Shown in pieces: positions 44,222 to 56,188 of a DNA stretch of 64,000 nt. The position numbers were made by a program, and so were the translations under genes. The stretch spans positions 6,510,001-6,574,000 of the forward strand of contig CM060202.1 of the NCBI GenBank assembly GCA_030562195.1. Reading direction: 5' to 3'. Source of the stretch: Nipponacmea schrenckii (lineage: Eukaryota; Mollusca; Gastropoda; Lottiidae). Below the pieces are notes generated by a model. That model searched no databases, was not told the origin of the DNA, and was given only the letters and a program-made list of their open reading frames with translations. Within the stretch, counting starts at the first letter, position 1. Every line of letters starts with the position of its first letter.

Positions 44222-46540
44222 AATAAAAAATTATGGATGTAAAATTCGCTTATGCGAATTATTCACTATGCCTTTTTTCAACAGTTTACGGTCTATAACT
44301 AAAATAAAGATATTGTTAAAATGTTGACGGCAAGCACATTGCAAAAAATATCAGTTCAAAGTTCATGTGATATGATGTTCTGGAGATAAAAGAAATGCAT
44401 GTATGCAAATTATCCATTTTCAGACCCGTATAAAAATAAAGGAAATTTACCAAAAACAGAACGTAGGTATTATATAAAAGTCTACAGAAGGTCAGGGTCA
44501 AAAGTTACGACTTTACAACCCAAAGCCTATAATAAATATTTAATTTTGTCATTTCCAGACTTTTCCGGGAAATTTCGGAAAATATTTTTCGGATTGATAA
44601 TTTTGTTACGTTTCTAATACATTGTAACATTTGTGCATCATTGTTATGTTTTTCCATTGTAACGTTTCTTCTTGGTATGAGAAGACAGACGAGGTCTTTG
44701 GAGGTTCAGAAAATACAACAAAGATAAAATGGCATTTAAAGATATATTTCAAACATTAAGAAACACTTCTAGTACTAGTACAATAGAATCATATTAACCC
44801 ACTGCTACATGTTGGCCTGTCTGGTCAGAACAGCAGATAACTCCAATCTCCCTAACTCTGACCAGTACTATACTTATATCTATCTATCTGGCCAACATCA
44901 GTTACTGATCCGTACCACACATATTAGTAGTTACTAATAGTAAACGGATCAAGTTACATATCTCCCCCCCCCCCTGTATTGACAGTACAGGTATAAACAA
45001 AAATTTGAGTATTGGTAGCTATCATATGGACTAAGTGGTCTGTGTATATATAAAAAACAAAACATCTGGAACTGACCCTTAAGTAAAGCTGGAGTTGAAC
45101 ACAGATCAGGTTCCAAAGAAAATATCTCTTCAATATCAGCTACAGTTGTACTAAATAGTAGCATATGATATATTATAATACAATAAATAACAGAAATCAA
45201 CAATAGAATCAAACGTTCAAGGAAATAAATATTTGTTTCCAGTATATATTATGTGAATTTTGAGTGAAATATTAAGAACGAAATGAAGGAAAATCTTGTC
45301 AATCACATTGAAATACTCAAAAATATCCGTTAACACGATTTTCAGATATACATTATAAAAATATAACAATAAACAAAACCGTTTTATGCTGAACTAAAAA
45401 TAAATATACTTTCTCATAATTAATAACAAAATGCGTGATAGTTTTGCTGGTGACTGGCCAACCAGCATATCGTATACAATTTAAATATACTTATATCTAA
45501 ATTATTGCGATCAAATAAATGCTTGATTGTAGGGACAATCATTAATAGCAAATTTAACACATATAACAAAACAACCACCATCTTGGCATTACATTTGGTA
45601 TTTCATACATTACTCTCATGGTTCTGACTCTTATTAAGTCAGCTATAATACGGCAAGTCGCAAAAAGTGAATAGCAAAACCGAAGCTTGGAAAACAAGAG
45701 AAATCCGTTTGTTAAATGTTTTGACTATTCTTTAGCAAAATTAGCGCATAGATTTTAGATAAAATCTGTTTGGAAATTATTTAACTAAAAGGTATTCCTT
45801 CATTTAGCCCTATCAAATAGATTTGTTTCAAAATTTCATTGCCAAAAGAAGAATAAATATTTCTTGAAGGTAAAAATTAAAGTAAATAACAAAAAACAAT
45901 AGGTCACAATTTGACGATTCATGTTTGAATCTCAACAAGCAAGACAAAATTTAGTTATTCAACTTGCGAGTATTACAAACCTACTGAATAAAAAACAAAA
46001 TAAATCTGGGTTATTTATAGCTTCAAAAATCGATTTAAATCTTGAAAATAAAAAAAAAAATATTTACTAACATACCCTATTGAAAGTAATTTTGTTTCCT
46101 TGAATGTATTGACCTAGACGTTGAAAAGGAGAAAAAGCAACACAATATTATAAACAGTATGTCCAAAAAGTTCAAATATACCTATGCACAGTTTCATTAA
46201 TTAAAAAAAAAAACCCACACCAATAGATGAACGACTGGAACAGAAATAAAGGATGGTAACGCAACTGAACTGCAAATAGAAAGGTCTAACTCAGATCTGT
46301 ACTATATTTATATCTCTCTACATGGCCAACACCGGTAACTGAACCGTACTAAACGTGTTAGAAGTTACTAATAGTGAACGGATCAGGTTACAAATTCTCT
46401 TCTATCCATTTACCAAGTTTCGAGCATATAGCTTAAATCCACATACATATCCGACAGTTTGTATTCAATTCCTAAGTCAAACAAATAATCCGATCTTGCT
46501 CTAAGCGTATGCAATGAAACGCTGAAAATTAGACTACAAA
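44222..46540. repeat. Third, gene-less copy of the downstream block
   Basis: It matches 29706-32145 and 36903-38600, with about 600 bases of other sequence inserted near 44582-45187, and lacks the foldback element (empty site 45768-45773). It stops at 46540 in 'attagactacaaagt', about 280 bases before where exon 3 would begin, so the gene itself is missing. Confidence 0.8.
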
Positions 46541-46542
46541 GT

Positions 46543-46790
46543 AAAAGGCTATATCAAATGACCTTGACCTTCAATGACCCTGAAAACATAGGCCTATAAT
46601 GGTCGACAACAATTTTTTTGAAAAAAAATTCAAAAGGCTATATCAAGTGACCTTGACCTTCAATTACCTTAATAATTTTCAAGTAAAATGTACTTGACCT
46701 AAGCTGTCCATACATATGCTTATAATGGTTGTTAAAAAGTTTGTTTTGAGTGTTTAAAAATTCAAAAGGCTATATCACGTGACCTTGTAT
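46543..46790. repeat. Three spaced copies of AAAAGGCTATATCA..TGACCTTG
   Basis: The phrase AAAGGCTATATCAAGTGACC recurs at about 46543, 46630 and 46757. Two of the copies run on as TGACCTTGACCTT. It occupies the junction where the minus-oriented blocks end and the plus-oriented gene units begin. Confidence 0.7.
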
Positions 46791-47625
46791 CAAGTGGCCC
46801 CATAGGGGTTGTTTGCCACTTTCATTACTGTTCTAGTTTCTTTTTTTCTTTTTTATTATGATCTACATACCCAACTCACTTGGCTTGTTAGATACTATCA
46901 TCCACATTATATATTCATTTGTTCCTAGTCTCCGACTTTATTTGTTAATACTATGATTACCATCTGACATTAAATCGCTCATAAATTATTCACATATTCG
47001 ACCGAGTAACTGTGGCTTTTCACGTTCACGACCAGAAACACATGACGGCCATCAAATCCATGACTATCTGACACTTTCTTTGCTCTCAATTCTATGCCGT
47101 TGTATCAACTGTATTAAGTGTGTTGCATAACCCCAGTTCTCTTTTTTCTCTCTTTTTCTTTTCTTATTAAAATTTATTCTTGTATTAATACTAGTACATG
47201 CTTTACATGGAATGAACATAAGCCTTGTCTTTTTGTCCGAATCCGATTTATGTGTAAACTGATATGTAAACTTTTATTCAATAAATATTGTTTTAATCAT
47301 TCTGATCAACGTTTTCAACGATATTGGAACTGTTGCTCATTTCCCTCTTAATTACAACATTCACCTCACTCATTTTGAATTCTCCCATGAGATTGCTTAT
47401 GGACCCCGGTCTGTAGGTCGATAATGATATGATTTATTGCTACATATAGCCTATTGCTTGATCGGTCTTCCACTGAATACATTAAGAATTAATTTGCTCA
47501 GATTGTCTACACTTTCTCAGCTTTATTTTAAACATGAATTCGAGACAGAACTGTTACACTGTATGATTCGCCTTTTTTTAATATCATGTGGCTCGTATCG
47601 TTGATTTTCAATACAATAATCTAGT

Positions 47626-47644
47626 TATACATCGGGACGCTATA
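47626..47644 (+). promoter_or_regulatory. Conserved core-promoter block of gene D
   Basis: TATACATCGGGACGCTATA, continuing AATATT to make a TATAAATA box at about 47641, 80-98 bases before the start codon at 47724. Shared by all five paralogues. Confidence 0.6.
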
Positions 47645-47723
47645 AATATTATTTTTTACCTACGCCATTGATTTAGAAGGATTGTGTCTCTGTTTTGATT
47701 TTTGGTTTTTTGGATCATATCAC

Positions 47724-50700
47724 ATGATTGAAAGGAAGAGAAAAATGTTTCTGTTGCTCAAGATATTCACATTCTTTTCGTTGATTCCTGAAAGTTTTGA
47801 ATTATCCTCAACGTTTTTCAATTTATACTTAAAAGATAAACTTTTAGCAGGATACTATCGCCAAGAGAATATTAAAAGTCGAGTCGGATGTGGCCATTCC
47901 TGTGTTGCTGATGGCCTTTGTTTTGGAGTGGCGTATCATGCATGTCGTCGGACGTGTTATTTATATGATACATTTCCAAGTTGTTCCACTAACACATCTG
48001 TTATAGACGTCGGTATGGAAACAATATTTCCCAAAGGTAAACCTTTTTTCTATATTAAATTTTACGTAAGGAAGGGAGAGTTTGGCTTATACTGTTTACC
48101 CACATTTAAAAAAATCTGCCTACCGTCTGTATTTGAGATGTTTCCACTTGGAAAAAATGTCGAACTTAAAGAAAAACAAAAGTTTCAGATTTTTGCCGAT
48201 CGACTGATATGTATACCCTGAAAATAAAGGAAAGACACTTCGAGTTTGTTTAATTTTCCTCAACAGTTGCATCAGCTTAAAATATCAATAATACATTTGA
48301 CTTCTCATAGGCACCTGTGACTATCCTGTCCAAAGGTACCTGTAGAGTAACATGATATTCAACAACTACCCTATAGGTGGGTTTATACTTCTTACGGCGT
48401 TTGACGCATTAAATAGCTGTCATACGCTGGGGTACGGCGTTTGTCGACGTTCTTCAGCGCATCGATTTATACTTACATCGCCAGCGAGACATGTCGTGTA
48501 ACGGCGTAACTCTTTTTGTTACTGTGTTGCACCGGCATTTCAACCAATCAGAAGTAGCTATTGTACAACACAGACAAGGAGTGATTTGGATCTTTTCTTC
48601 AAACATGGACAACGTTAATTACACAGATGAGAGGTTGATAACTGAGGTTGATGTATTTAAGTGTTTGTACTTGACAACCCGGTCTGATGAAGACCAGATG
48701 AAGAAGGAAAATGTCTGGCAACCATTGGCGAGACGTTAGGTCGAGATGGTAAGTATGGATGTTACTGGACATGTTCTATAATTATACGTCGGTTAGCGGC
48801 ATAAAACGCCAGACCTTACCGCGCTGGTTTTCCAAGGCTTCGTTGAATTCCACCACTTGTTAAGATGGCGGACATAAGCGATGAAGAGGCACTCCACGTC
48901 GTCCAGCTCCAAACTATGGCAGTCGTATATCACATAGGCTTCGTGGAATTCCACCACGTGTTAAGATGGCGGACATAAGCGATGAAGAGGCACTCCACGT
49001 CGTCCAGCTCCAAACTATGGCAGTCGTATATCACATAGAGGACCCGACCCCCCCCCCCCCCCGCCCCCCTTAGAGAGTACATGTGACCAATATTTGGTCG
49101 CCGACAGCATCAAGGCCATTTTTATCACTTAGTGCGAGAACTTGAGCCTGCTGATTCCGAATTTTTTCTTCTTCATCTGGTCTTTAAATTCAAACCTGCT
49201 TGGCACATACAAAATCAACCTCTCAAGGAGTGATTTGGATCTTTTCTTCAAACATGGAAAACGTTGATAACACAGAAGAGAGGTTGAAAATTGAGGTTGA
49301 TGTATTTAAGTGTTTGTAATTGACAACCCGGTCTGATTATAAAGACCAGATGAAGTAGGAAAATGTCTGGCAACCATTGGCGAGACGTTGGGTCGAGATA
49401 GTAAGTATGGATATTCCTGGACATGTTCTATAATTATAAGTATATTAATGGACATCGATGGCACTAAACTACGATTCTTACCATGGTTATCCATCAGTTA
49501 TATAACTCCATAGTTTGGGTTTATACTTTTTACGCCGTCAAACGCCGTAAAGCGCTAGACCTGACCGCGCTGGTCTTAAAGGGGCACAGTCTTGATTTGT
49601 TTAGGACAATCATCCGACAGCCTCAAACACATGAAATCTTTTGTTTAGCTAATCAGAAATAGTCTACAGAGCTTACCTTTGAAATTTGAGCCTTCAAATC
49701 CATGGGTATACATAATTATCCGTGTTTGAAAATCATAATGTCTTAAGATATTACGAACTTCCTGCCATATTGGAAAATCAAAGAGTTATAAATAGACTAC
49801 TGCGCAGGCCCACACTGATAAAACAAAAAGAAAGTACATGTAATAACAATTGTAGATTTTGTGAACAGGACAAACAATTTTCAGACTGACTGAAGACCAT
49901 CCGCGTACAGCACGAAAAAAAATAAAAAGTCAAATTTTTTAGGTATATTTCAAGGTATTTTGCGATTTTCATAGAGCTTGAGTATTTCTGAGGACTGTTT
50001 AAATGTAACAAAGGCCCAAAACGACCCCCAAAAATCAAGATTGTGCCCCTTTAAGTGTGAACCAAGCACGTAAAAGCGCGATAACGCCCGCATGCACCGA
50101 CCTTTTTCAAAGGCTTCGCAGAATTTCACCATGTGTTAAGATGGCGGACATAAGCGATGAGGAGGCACTCCATGTCGTGCAGCTTTAAACTATGGCAGTC
50201 ATATATAACCTAGAGGACCCCCCCCCCCCCCACTCCCTTAGAGAGTACGTCACCGACGGCATCAAGGCGATTTTTATCACCACTTAAATTTTTCAACTTT
50301 AATTTTCAACCTCTCATCTGTGTAATCAACGTTGTCCATGTTTGAAGAAAAGATCCAAATCACTCCTTGTCTGTGTTGTACGATATCTACTTGTGATTGG
50401 TTGAATTGCCGGCGTTTGCTAGCGTTAACGTTGGAAGGTTCAACAAAGTTGAACTCTGGAAAAAGTTACGCTGTCAAACGCCGTTATACGACGTGTCTTG
50501 CTAGCAATGTAAGAATAAATCGATGCGCAGAAGAACGACGACAAAGGATGTATCCCAGAGTATAAAAGATATTGGATTGTTTCAGATTCCTTCATAAAGA
50601 ACATTGCTTTAAACAAGCCAACTAATATGAGCAGCTTATATGATGTGAAATATCAGGCGTGTCTTGCCGTGGACGGTTCAATAAATAACTGGTACATCCA

Positions 50701-51409
50701 TACAAAAAGTTCCAGCCTAGAATGGTGGTGTGTTGATCTGGAGGGGATATATATCTTTCAGTCCATTGTTTTATATAACAGAAATGTTGGAGACCAAGGT
50801 GAGAACAAATAAATTGCGTGATATAAATTATTAGTATATATTTTATCATTAAAACAGTGATAGATTGTTATAAACAAATTGGTAGATTTAATATATATTC
50901 TGTTTTGCACACTAATTATTCCTCAATATGCAGAATTTATAATGATATTTTATTCATAATATTAATGATAACAGTCAGCTTTCTCTTTATAATAAAGCCC
51001 TGTATCGATGGGTGTTGGCTTTATTTCGCTGCCCACTGATGAATCAAGACTTATTTTGATACAGTTTATTTCAAATATTTGGTCTAAGAGTTAGTATATC
51101 TTTAATACATTTATTGCCGAATATAATTTAATAAATTTGTTGTATTATCTATATTATATTTCAGACAGCAAGAATAGAATAATAGGTTTTGAGTTAAGGT
51201 TAAGTTACAGTGGACAATGTAATGGTGAAACGTATCATGAAACCACTCTATGCTACAAAGATACCAAACCATCTGTTTCTGACGTATACAATATAACATC
51301 ATGTAACCAATCAAATTCTAGTTTCTCCTCAAGATTTATATTCATAAGGCCAAGGTCCTACAAATTTTTGAATTTCAGGGAGTTGTTAGTATTTGGACAC
51401 ACGTTATAA
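47724..51409 (+). CDS. Gene D: secreted PAN/Apple-like plus fucolectin-like protein
   Basis: Exon 1 is 47724-48036, exon 2 is 50586-50798 and exon 3 is 51165-51409; 256 residues. The start MIERKRKMFLLL matches gene E; an ATG 14 codons upstream lies in the divergent leader. The six PAN/Apple cysteines are kept. Exon 2: NIALNKPTNMSS, AVDGSINNW, WWCVDLEG, donor CAAG|GTGAG. Exon 3: SKNRIIGFEL, SGQCNGETYH, FGHTL-stop. All introns are phase 1. Intron 1 is 2.5 kb because of a Harbinger-type insertion that itself holds a TTAA MITE. Inferred to be a secreted lectin; no evidence of damage to the coding sequence. Confidence 0.83.
48605..48770 (+). pseudogene. MADF/Myb-like accessory protein fragment of a Harbinger element
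   Basis: Translation gives MDNVNYTDERLITEV, then LYLTTRSDEDQMKKENVW and QPLARR before a frame break; the next frame would give LGRDG. The ERLI..V, LY, D.K/M..ENVW spacing fits the MADF DNA-binding domain that PIF/Harbinger elements encode alongside the transposase. A second, more damaged copy is at 49254-49420. Confidence 0.6.
48837..49038 (+). repeat. 101-bp tandem duplication carrying a transposase-like N-terminus
   Basis: Two near-perfect units contain ATGGCGGACATAAGCGATGA at 48865 and 48966. They read MADISDEEALHVVQLQ, which looks like the acidic start of a HARBI1-type transposase; a third version starts at 50141. Only the first 25-30 codons exist. Assignment to HARBI1 is inference from context. 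Confidence 0.5.
49254..49420 (+). pseudogene. Second MADF-like fragment
   Basis: Duplicate of 48605-48770 with two in-frame stops but keeping SDYKDQMK and ENVWQPLARR, which makes the MADF resemblance clearer than in the first copy. Confidence 0.55.
49580..50050. mobile_element. TTAA-flanked MITE, family 2 copy 2
   Basis: TTAA at 49576-49579 and 50051-50054; ends AGGGGCACAGTCTTGATTT and the matching inverted AGGGGCACAATCTTGATTT. The interior is homologous to 25608-26095. It is nested inside the Harbinger remnant, so it is the younger insertion. The ORFs within are not genes. Confidence 0.8.
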
Positions 51410-53592
51410 GATGCAAATAGTTTTACCTAATAACTTACATACATGTATATGCTTGTGTAATAGTGTTGTGGTATCTGTTAGCTTATTTATATATTATATA
51501 TGCATATTTTAATTGCTTTAAGTGATATTTGTCGGCGAACTTCATACATTTTCAGTTACTAACTGTGAACAACTCTGCTATACACAACGTATTGAATAGT
51601 TGAGGTTTTGAACGGCATCAGATTTCGTTTTAATAGTCATATAAATACATTGTAGTCTGATTTCTGCTTTTCTTTGCATACGCTAAGAGCAAGATCTGAT
51701 TATTTGTTAGACTCACGAAAACATTTGAATACAAACTCTCGCATTCGTATATGGATTTAAGGGGGTTGACAACCTTATGTTCGAAGTGTATTTCAATCAA
51801 GAAACGTATTAATTTTATATCCATCTATTTGGCATTAAAAGAAACTCATCTAGTAAAAATTTTATCATGTTATATTGCTGATATCCGTCCGTGAAGATAA
51901 ATTTTAGCAAAACGGGGTATTCCTCTAGTAGACGTCAAATTACGTTGTCAGTTGACATTTTTTACCGTCATGAAATAAACATTCTCTACGTTTCTGGTCA
52001 GTTATTGTAATATCGGCACGGAGTAAGAGTATGTGTATCGGGTCAAAGTCACGTGATTCCATAAATCATTACGTCAATGAAACAAATAAAATTTTATGAT
52101 TGTGGGTGGAAGGGTTTTGCATGTGCTTATTGTTTTGCACTCCAATTAGTGATATCGGTCATATCGATGCCAAAAGGGCTAAAGTTTCTACAGCTGAAAG
52201 AAACTTTTAACAACATGATGTTTATTTCGTAAGGTTTACATGTGTTTGAAAATGTTGAAAAAAAATGCCATTTTTCCAAGATATTCGCTACGATTTATCG
52301 GATTTTTAAACTTGGTATACAGTATATATTGACGAATTGTCATTATAAATTTCGTTGCTTTATTATTTTATTAAGAATGAATAGGTTTCATTTGAGGTTA
52401 TATCACATTGGACAATTTTTCGTAAATGCATCTACGACAAAATTTTGATTTGCTATACAATATAACTTCAGTAACAAATCAAAATTTTCCTAGAATATAG
52501 CCAAGCTACAATTTTGTAGGATTGTTAGACTTGCGTATGATGCAAAATTTACCAACTTCATTCTGATATTTTGGTAAATAGTCTTGTAGTATCTGTGCTA
52601 TATTTTATAGCAATAATTGAAGTATATTTTCGTCGACTTTCATACCATTTTCAGTTAAATGTGAAAACTTCATACAAGATTGAATATTGAGATTTTCGAT
52701 AATTCGTTTTGATAGTAAATCCCCTACTTGTATTGATTTTCAAATTTTCTTGATAGGTGAAAGAAGTCTGAAATTTATTTTTATGACTAGGTTTAGTTTG
52801 TCAACTCTCCCTTAACCGAAACTTAGTAGATGGGAGCGTAGGAACCATTTGTGGCTCAAAGCCAACCTGTAATTTGTAGTTTTTAGAATTGAGATTTTTA
52901 AGTGCTTAATGCACAATTAAGGTTTTAATTCAAAATTAAAGTTTTCAATTCGAAGTTTTTAAGTAGGCCCTACAAGATATCATTCGGCAGAGGTTTTTTT
53001 AATATTTAAAATCCCGCATCCCGGAGATTTTTCTAATAAAATCTAATTTGAAATCTTTTATTTTTCCAGTTCCAGATCTTTGCCTTGGTCGTTTATTTAA
53101 TTCACAGGTCGTAAAATGTAACCACTTAAATAATAAAAAAAAATCAATTATTATGGCTGTATGCTTCTAGAAATTTTATTATTTCGAAGTTTCAATGCGG
53201 TTCTCACATCGCCATCAGGGATATATATTATTTAATAGAGATAATATATTTAATAGAGAGACTAGAATATTGTTGGAATATAGATCCTTTATTTGTATTG
53301 CAGTTTAACAAATAAGCTTCACGTTGTGTTTCGTTGGTTATGTTTTGCCTTCAAGCCTGGAGGAGTTTGTTTTTTGGCAGAAGAATTTGAACTCCCTGAA
53401 ACTTGCTCAGTTACGGGATATACATCCTGTCCAACCTGTATCACATGCTCTGCGTCCAGATCGTTTATTGGAGGAAACATTTAACTGCATACGTGTTGTT
53501 CCTAAATTAAATTACTCTTTTCAGTTTATATAACTGTTCTATTCGAATAGCGTTGACAGCCCACTGGGGTGATTAATTGGTATAACTGACCA
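51410..53592. repeat. Duplicated downstream block of gene D
   Basis: Non-coding sequence homologous to 58016-60480 downstream of gene E, for example 'caatgcggttctcacat(c/t)gccatcagggatatata' and 'cacatgctctgcgtccagatcgtttattgga'. The match breaks at 53592, where the Ty3-like fragment begins. The TTAA at 51518-51521 is the empty site of the MITE found downstream of gene E. Confidence 0.8.
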
Positions 53593-53593
53593 T

Positions 53594-54710
53594 GTGGTGT
53601 CATCCCGGAAAGTCACTGCTAGAAAATTTCCAGAATGTTTTCCCAGATTAAAAATGAAGTATGGTTTATTATGGTATGTTCTTGAGGAAGACGGTATTTA
53701 TAGATTAGTTGTGCTAAAGTGTATGAAGTTTAAAGTTTTAGAGTTTATGCATGATCATATTACAATGGGTCATAGAGGAGTTTTAAGTACGTTGAATAGA
53801 GTCAGAGTTAAGTTCTATTGGGTTTATTTAAAACATGATGGTGAAAATTGGGTAAAATCTTGTGAACAATGTGTTGCTTGTAAGCGGGGTAATCAAACCT
53901 ACCTACAGACCTAAAGCACCTAATGAGAAAATATGTATAGATTGTATTGGTCCTTTAGATTCTAGTAGTGGTTATAGATATGGTTTTTGTGTAATAGATG
54001 ATTTTAGTAAATTTGCCCAAGCTTTTCCTATGAGAAGTTTAACTGCCAGAGAAACTGCTAAAGTATTAGTAAATGATTATATGTGTAAACAGAGCTCTAT
54101 TCCTAAGATTATTTTGTTTGATAGAGGGGGTAATTTCACAAGTGAGCTTATTAAAGAAGTTTGTAATGTATTAAGAAATATGGGGGTTACAACTTTACCT
54201 TATTCACCTAATAGTAATGGAGCCATCGAAAGATGGAATAACACTTTAAAAACTATGTTAAAAACTTATATGTATAACGATAAGAAATGGCCTGATATGC
54301 TTCCTTTTTTGTCATTAGCATACAATTCTACTGTGCATTCCGCAACAGGGTTCACGCCTAATTTCTTACATCGAGGGAGAGAATCTCGTTTACCTGTTGA
54401 ATTGTTATTTCTGAGTATTGAGAATAGAATGTATTAGTAAACATGAGTATATTAAAATGTTGAAGAGAAATTTACTAGAGTCTCTTAAATTTGCAAATGA
54501 TAATTTGAAAAAGACACATAATAAATATATTAGAAATAGAAATAAACATGTGTATTTCCATAGTTTCAATTTAGGAGATAATGTAATCCTATTTCTTTAC
54601 AGTTTGATACAAAGAGTAAAATTGTAGAAAAGTTTAAAAATAATCCTGTGTTGTATATTGTACAAAAGTCAGATGGTACTAAAGTAACTCTACATCATAA
54701 TTAATTAAAG
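53594..54710 (+). pseudogene. Ty3-like integrase, frameshifted
   Basis: First frame (to 53914): H2C2 zinc finger with HDHITMGHRG and CEQCVACKRG. A one-base shift near 53897 leads to the catalytic core in the 53862-54437 frame: CIDCIGPLD (first Asp), FDRGGNF (second Asp), NGAIERWN (Glu), then a LAYNSTVHSATGFTP segment typical of Ty3/Gypsy-type integrases. A second shift near 54430 leads to FNLGDNVILF, and a third to the final VTLHH segment. All DDE residues survive, but at least three frame breaks make it non-functional. It would have inserted cDNA into the chromosome. Confidence 0.85.
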
Positions 54711-54807
54711 AAGATATTTGTGAGAGAATTAATAGATGATACATCTAATTTTATGAAAAATGTTAGAAAATGTAAAAGTGTTAAACCAAAAGTAAATGTA
54801 GATATTT

Positions 54808-55170
54808 ATGAAGATAATGATTATTATGAATCCGATTTTTCTGATGAAGAAAATATTGTATGTTATGATAATCCAACAAGAGAAAAAATTTCCTTATGAT
54901 GATGATGTAACTAGTGAAAATGTTATTCCTTATGATGATGTAACTAGTGAAAATGTTATTCCTTATGATGATGTAACTAGTGAAAATGTTATTCCTTATG
55001 ATGATATGACTAGTGAAAATGTATTAGTAGATACTAGTGAAAACGAGAGTGTAAATGATGATTTAAGCGTATGCCTAGATTTTGTACCTCGCAGATCTCA
55101 AAGACATAGAAATACTGTTCAGAAGTATGAGGATTATCAAATATATGGGGATGCTTCTAAGCGCGCTTAA
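54808..55170 (+). pseudogene. Acidic C-terminal tail with 33-bp coding repeats
   Basis: The region is open but shifts frame at the A-run near 54885: upstream an acidic YESDFSDEENI-type sequence, downstream four 33-base units (54901-55029) each encoding DDVTSENVIPY. It ends with RRSQRHRNTVQKYEDYQIYG, a basic tail commonly seen at the end of retroelement polyproteins. It is probably the C-terminus of the same pol. The 11-residue repeat has no known function. Confidence 0.6.
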
Positions 55171-55310
55171 TTTAAGTCATAAAATAGAATAAATATTTTA
55201 TTTATATAATACGCTAAAATATAACATATGCTATTCATTTATTTAGAAATTTAGTTATTCAGTTTTGTTTTAACAGTTGACAGGGACGTCAAATGTAAAA
55301 AAGGGGAGAA

Positions 55311-55676
55311 TGTCATGTTGAGTATGAATGAGATATTATTATATAGTATATTTTTATATTATTATTTGTAACAACTTACAATATGAACTTGTAAATCTCT
55401 ACACGTAGCCATATAATTGTACATAATTTTTATGAGTATAAATATTCATGTTTTTGTTGTATTACGATTTCAACAAGTGCATATTACAACCATGAGCTGT
55501 TAGAGTATATGAAATATATGTATCTTAATATGCGTAATCCAGATGTTATATGTATATGTATCTAGTAGTATGTAATATGTGTATATATGTGTATCTAATT
55601 GTATGTAATTGTATGTAATTATGATATTTTGTGTGTAAATAAAGGTATAAAAAAAAAAAAAAAAAAAAAAAAAAAG
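55311..55676 (+). repeat. 3' LTR-like end with AATAAA and poly(A)
   Basis: It starts TGTCATGTTGAG right after the polypurine tract. A Thr-free stretch of TATGTA/TGTAT microsatellite-like sequence (55540-55630) precedes AATAAA and the A-tract. No second LTR copy occurs in the window. Confidence 0.6.
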
Positions 55677-56059
55677 ATATTAATAAGAAATTATTTGTAG
55701 TCTGAATGTTTTGTCTGAATGTATTCTCGTTTCTTGTTTTGTTTCGGAATTCGTTTTTTTGTAAGAGACCGGTTTTTCCCTCCATGAACGCTTGTAAATT
55801 TTATTAATGATTTTTTTTCTAATTAAACTTTCACTATTCAACCACGTATTCTCTCTAAGCTGTAGTGAGGCAGTGTGACACCTGTAGCCTTTTCCTTGAT
55901 CGGTCTTCCATTGCAAACATTAAGAATTAATTTGCCCAGATTGTCTTCACTTTTTTAGCTTTATTTTCAAATATGAAATCAAGACATGGCAGAACTGTTA
56001 CACTGTATGATTCGGCTTTTTCTAATCCCGTGTGGCTCGTATCGTTGATTTTCGATAGT

Positions 56060-56078
56060 TATACATCGGGACGCTATA
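56060..56078 (+). promoter_or_regulatory. Conserved core-promoter block of gene E
   Basis: TATACATCGGGACGCTATA, 111-129 bases before the start codon at 56189; the following bases are ATTTTATTTTA. Same block as in the other four paralogues. Confidence 0.6.
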
Positions 56079-56188
56079 ATTTTATTTTATATCTGCGCAA
56101 TTGATTTGGAAGGATTGTGTCTCTGATTTGATCAGTTTAAACAAATAAAGACCATAGGACGTTAAGAAGTTTCTTTTTATCAAATCAA

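Larger units (their letters stand above)
48377..50568. mobile_element. Harbinger-type remnant in gene D intron 1
   Basis: The left end, GGTGGGTTTATACTTCTTAC and on to about 48620, is repeated inverted at about 50335-50568 (outermost right bases lost). The flank 'caacaactaccctata' is the same as that of the MITE in gene E, so the ancestral insertion predates the D/E duplication. The inside holds MADF-like and transposase-like fragments (separate entries), a 101-bp direct duplication (48837-49038), poly-C tracts and a nested TTAA MITE. Confidence 0.7.
53594..55676 (+). mobile_element. 5'-truncated Ty3-like LTR retroelement ending in poly(A)
   Basis: It consists of integrase remnants (53594-54700), a repetitive acidic ORF, a polypurine tract AAAAAAGGGGAGAA (55297-55310) and the start of a 3' LTR (TGTCATGTTGAG, from 55311). 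It runs through AATAAA to a tract of about 28 A (55649-55676). Gag, protease, RT and RNase H are absent. It lies exactly where the D/E homology stops. An LTR element ending in poly(A) instead of U5 suggests that an RNA was copied in by LINE machinery, though a simple A-tract cannot be excluded. Confidence 0.7.

Noticed and set aside
49030..49070. Poly-C/poly-G tracts (also near 33948, 44965, 50218) as quadruplex regulatory sites
   Set aside because: They are simple homopolymers in insertions and introns with no conserved position among the gene copies.
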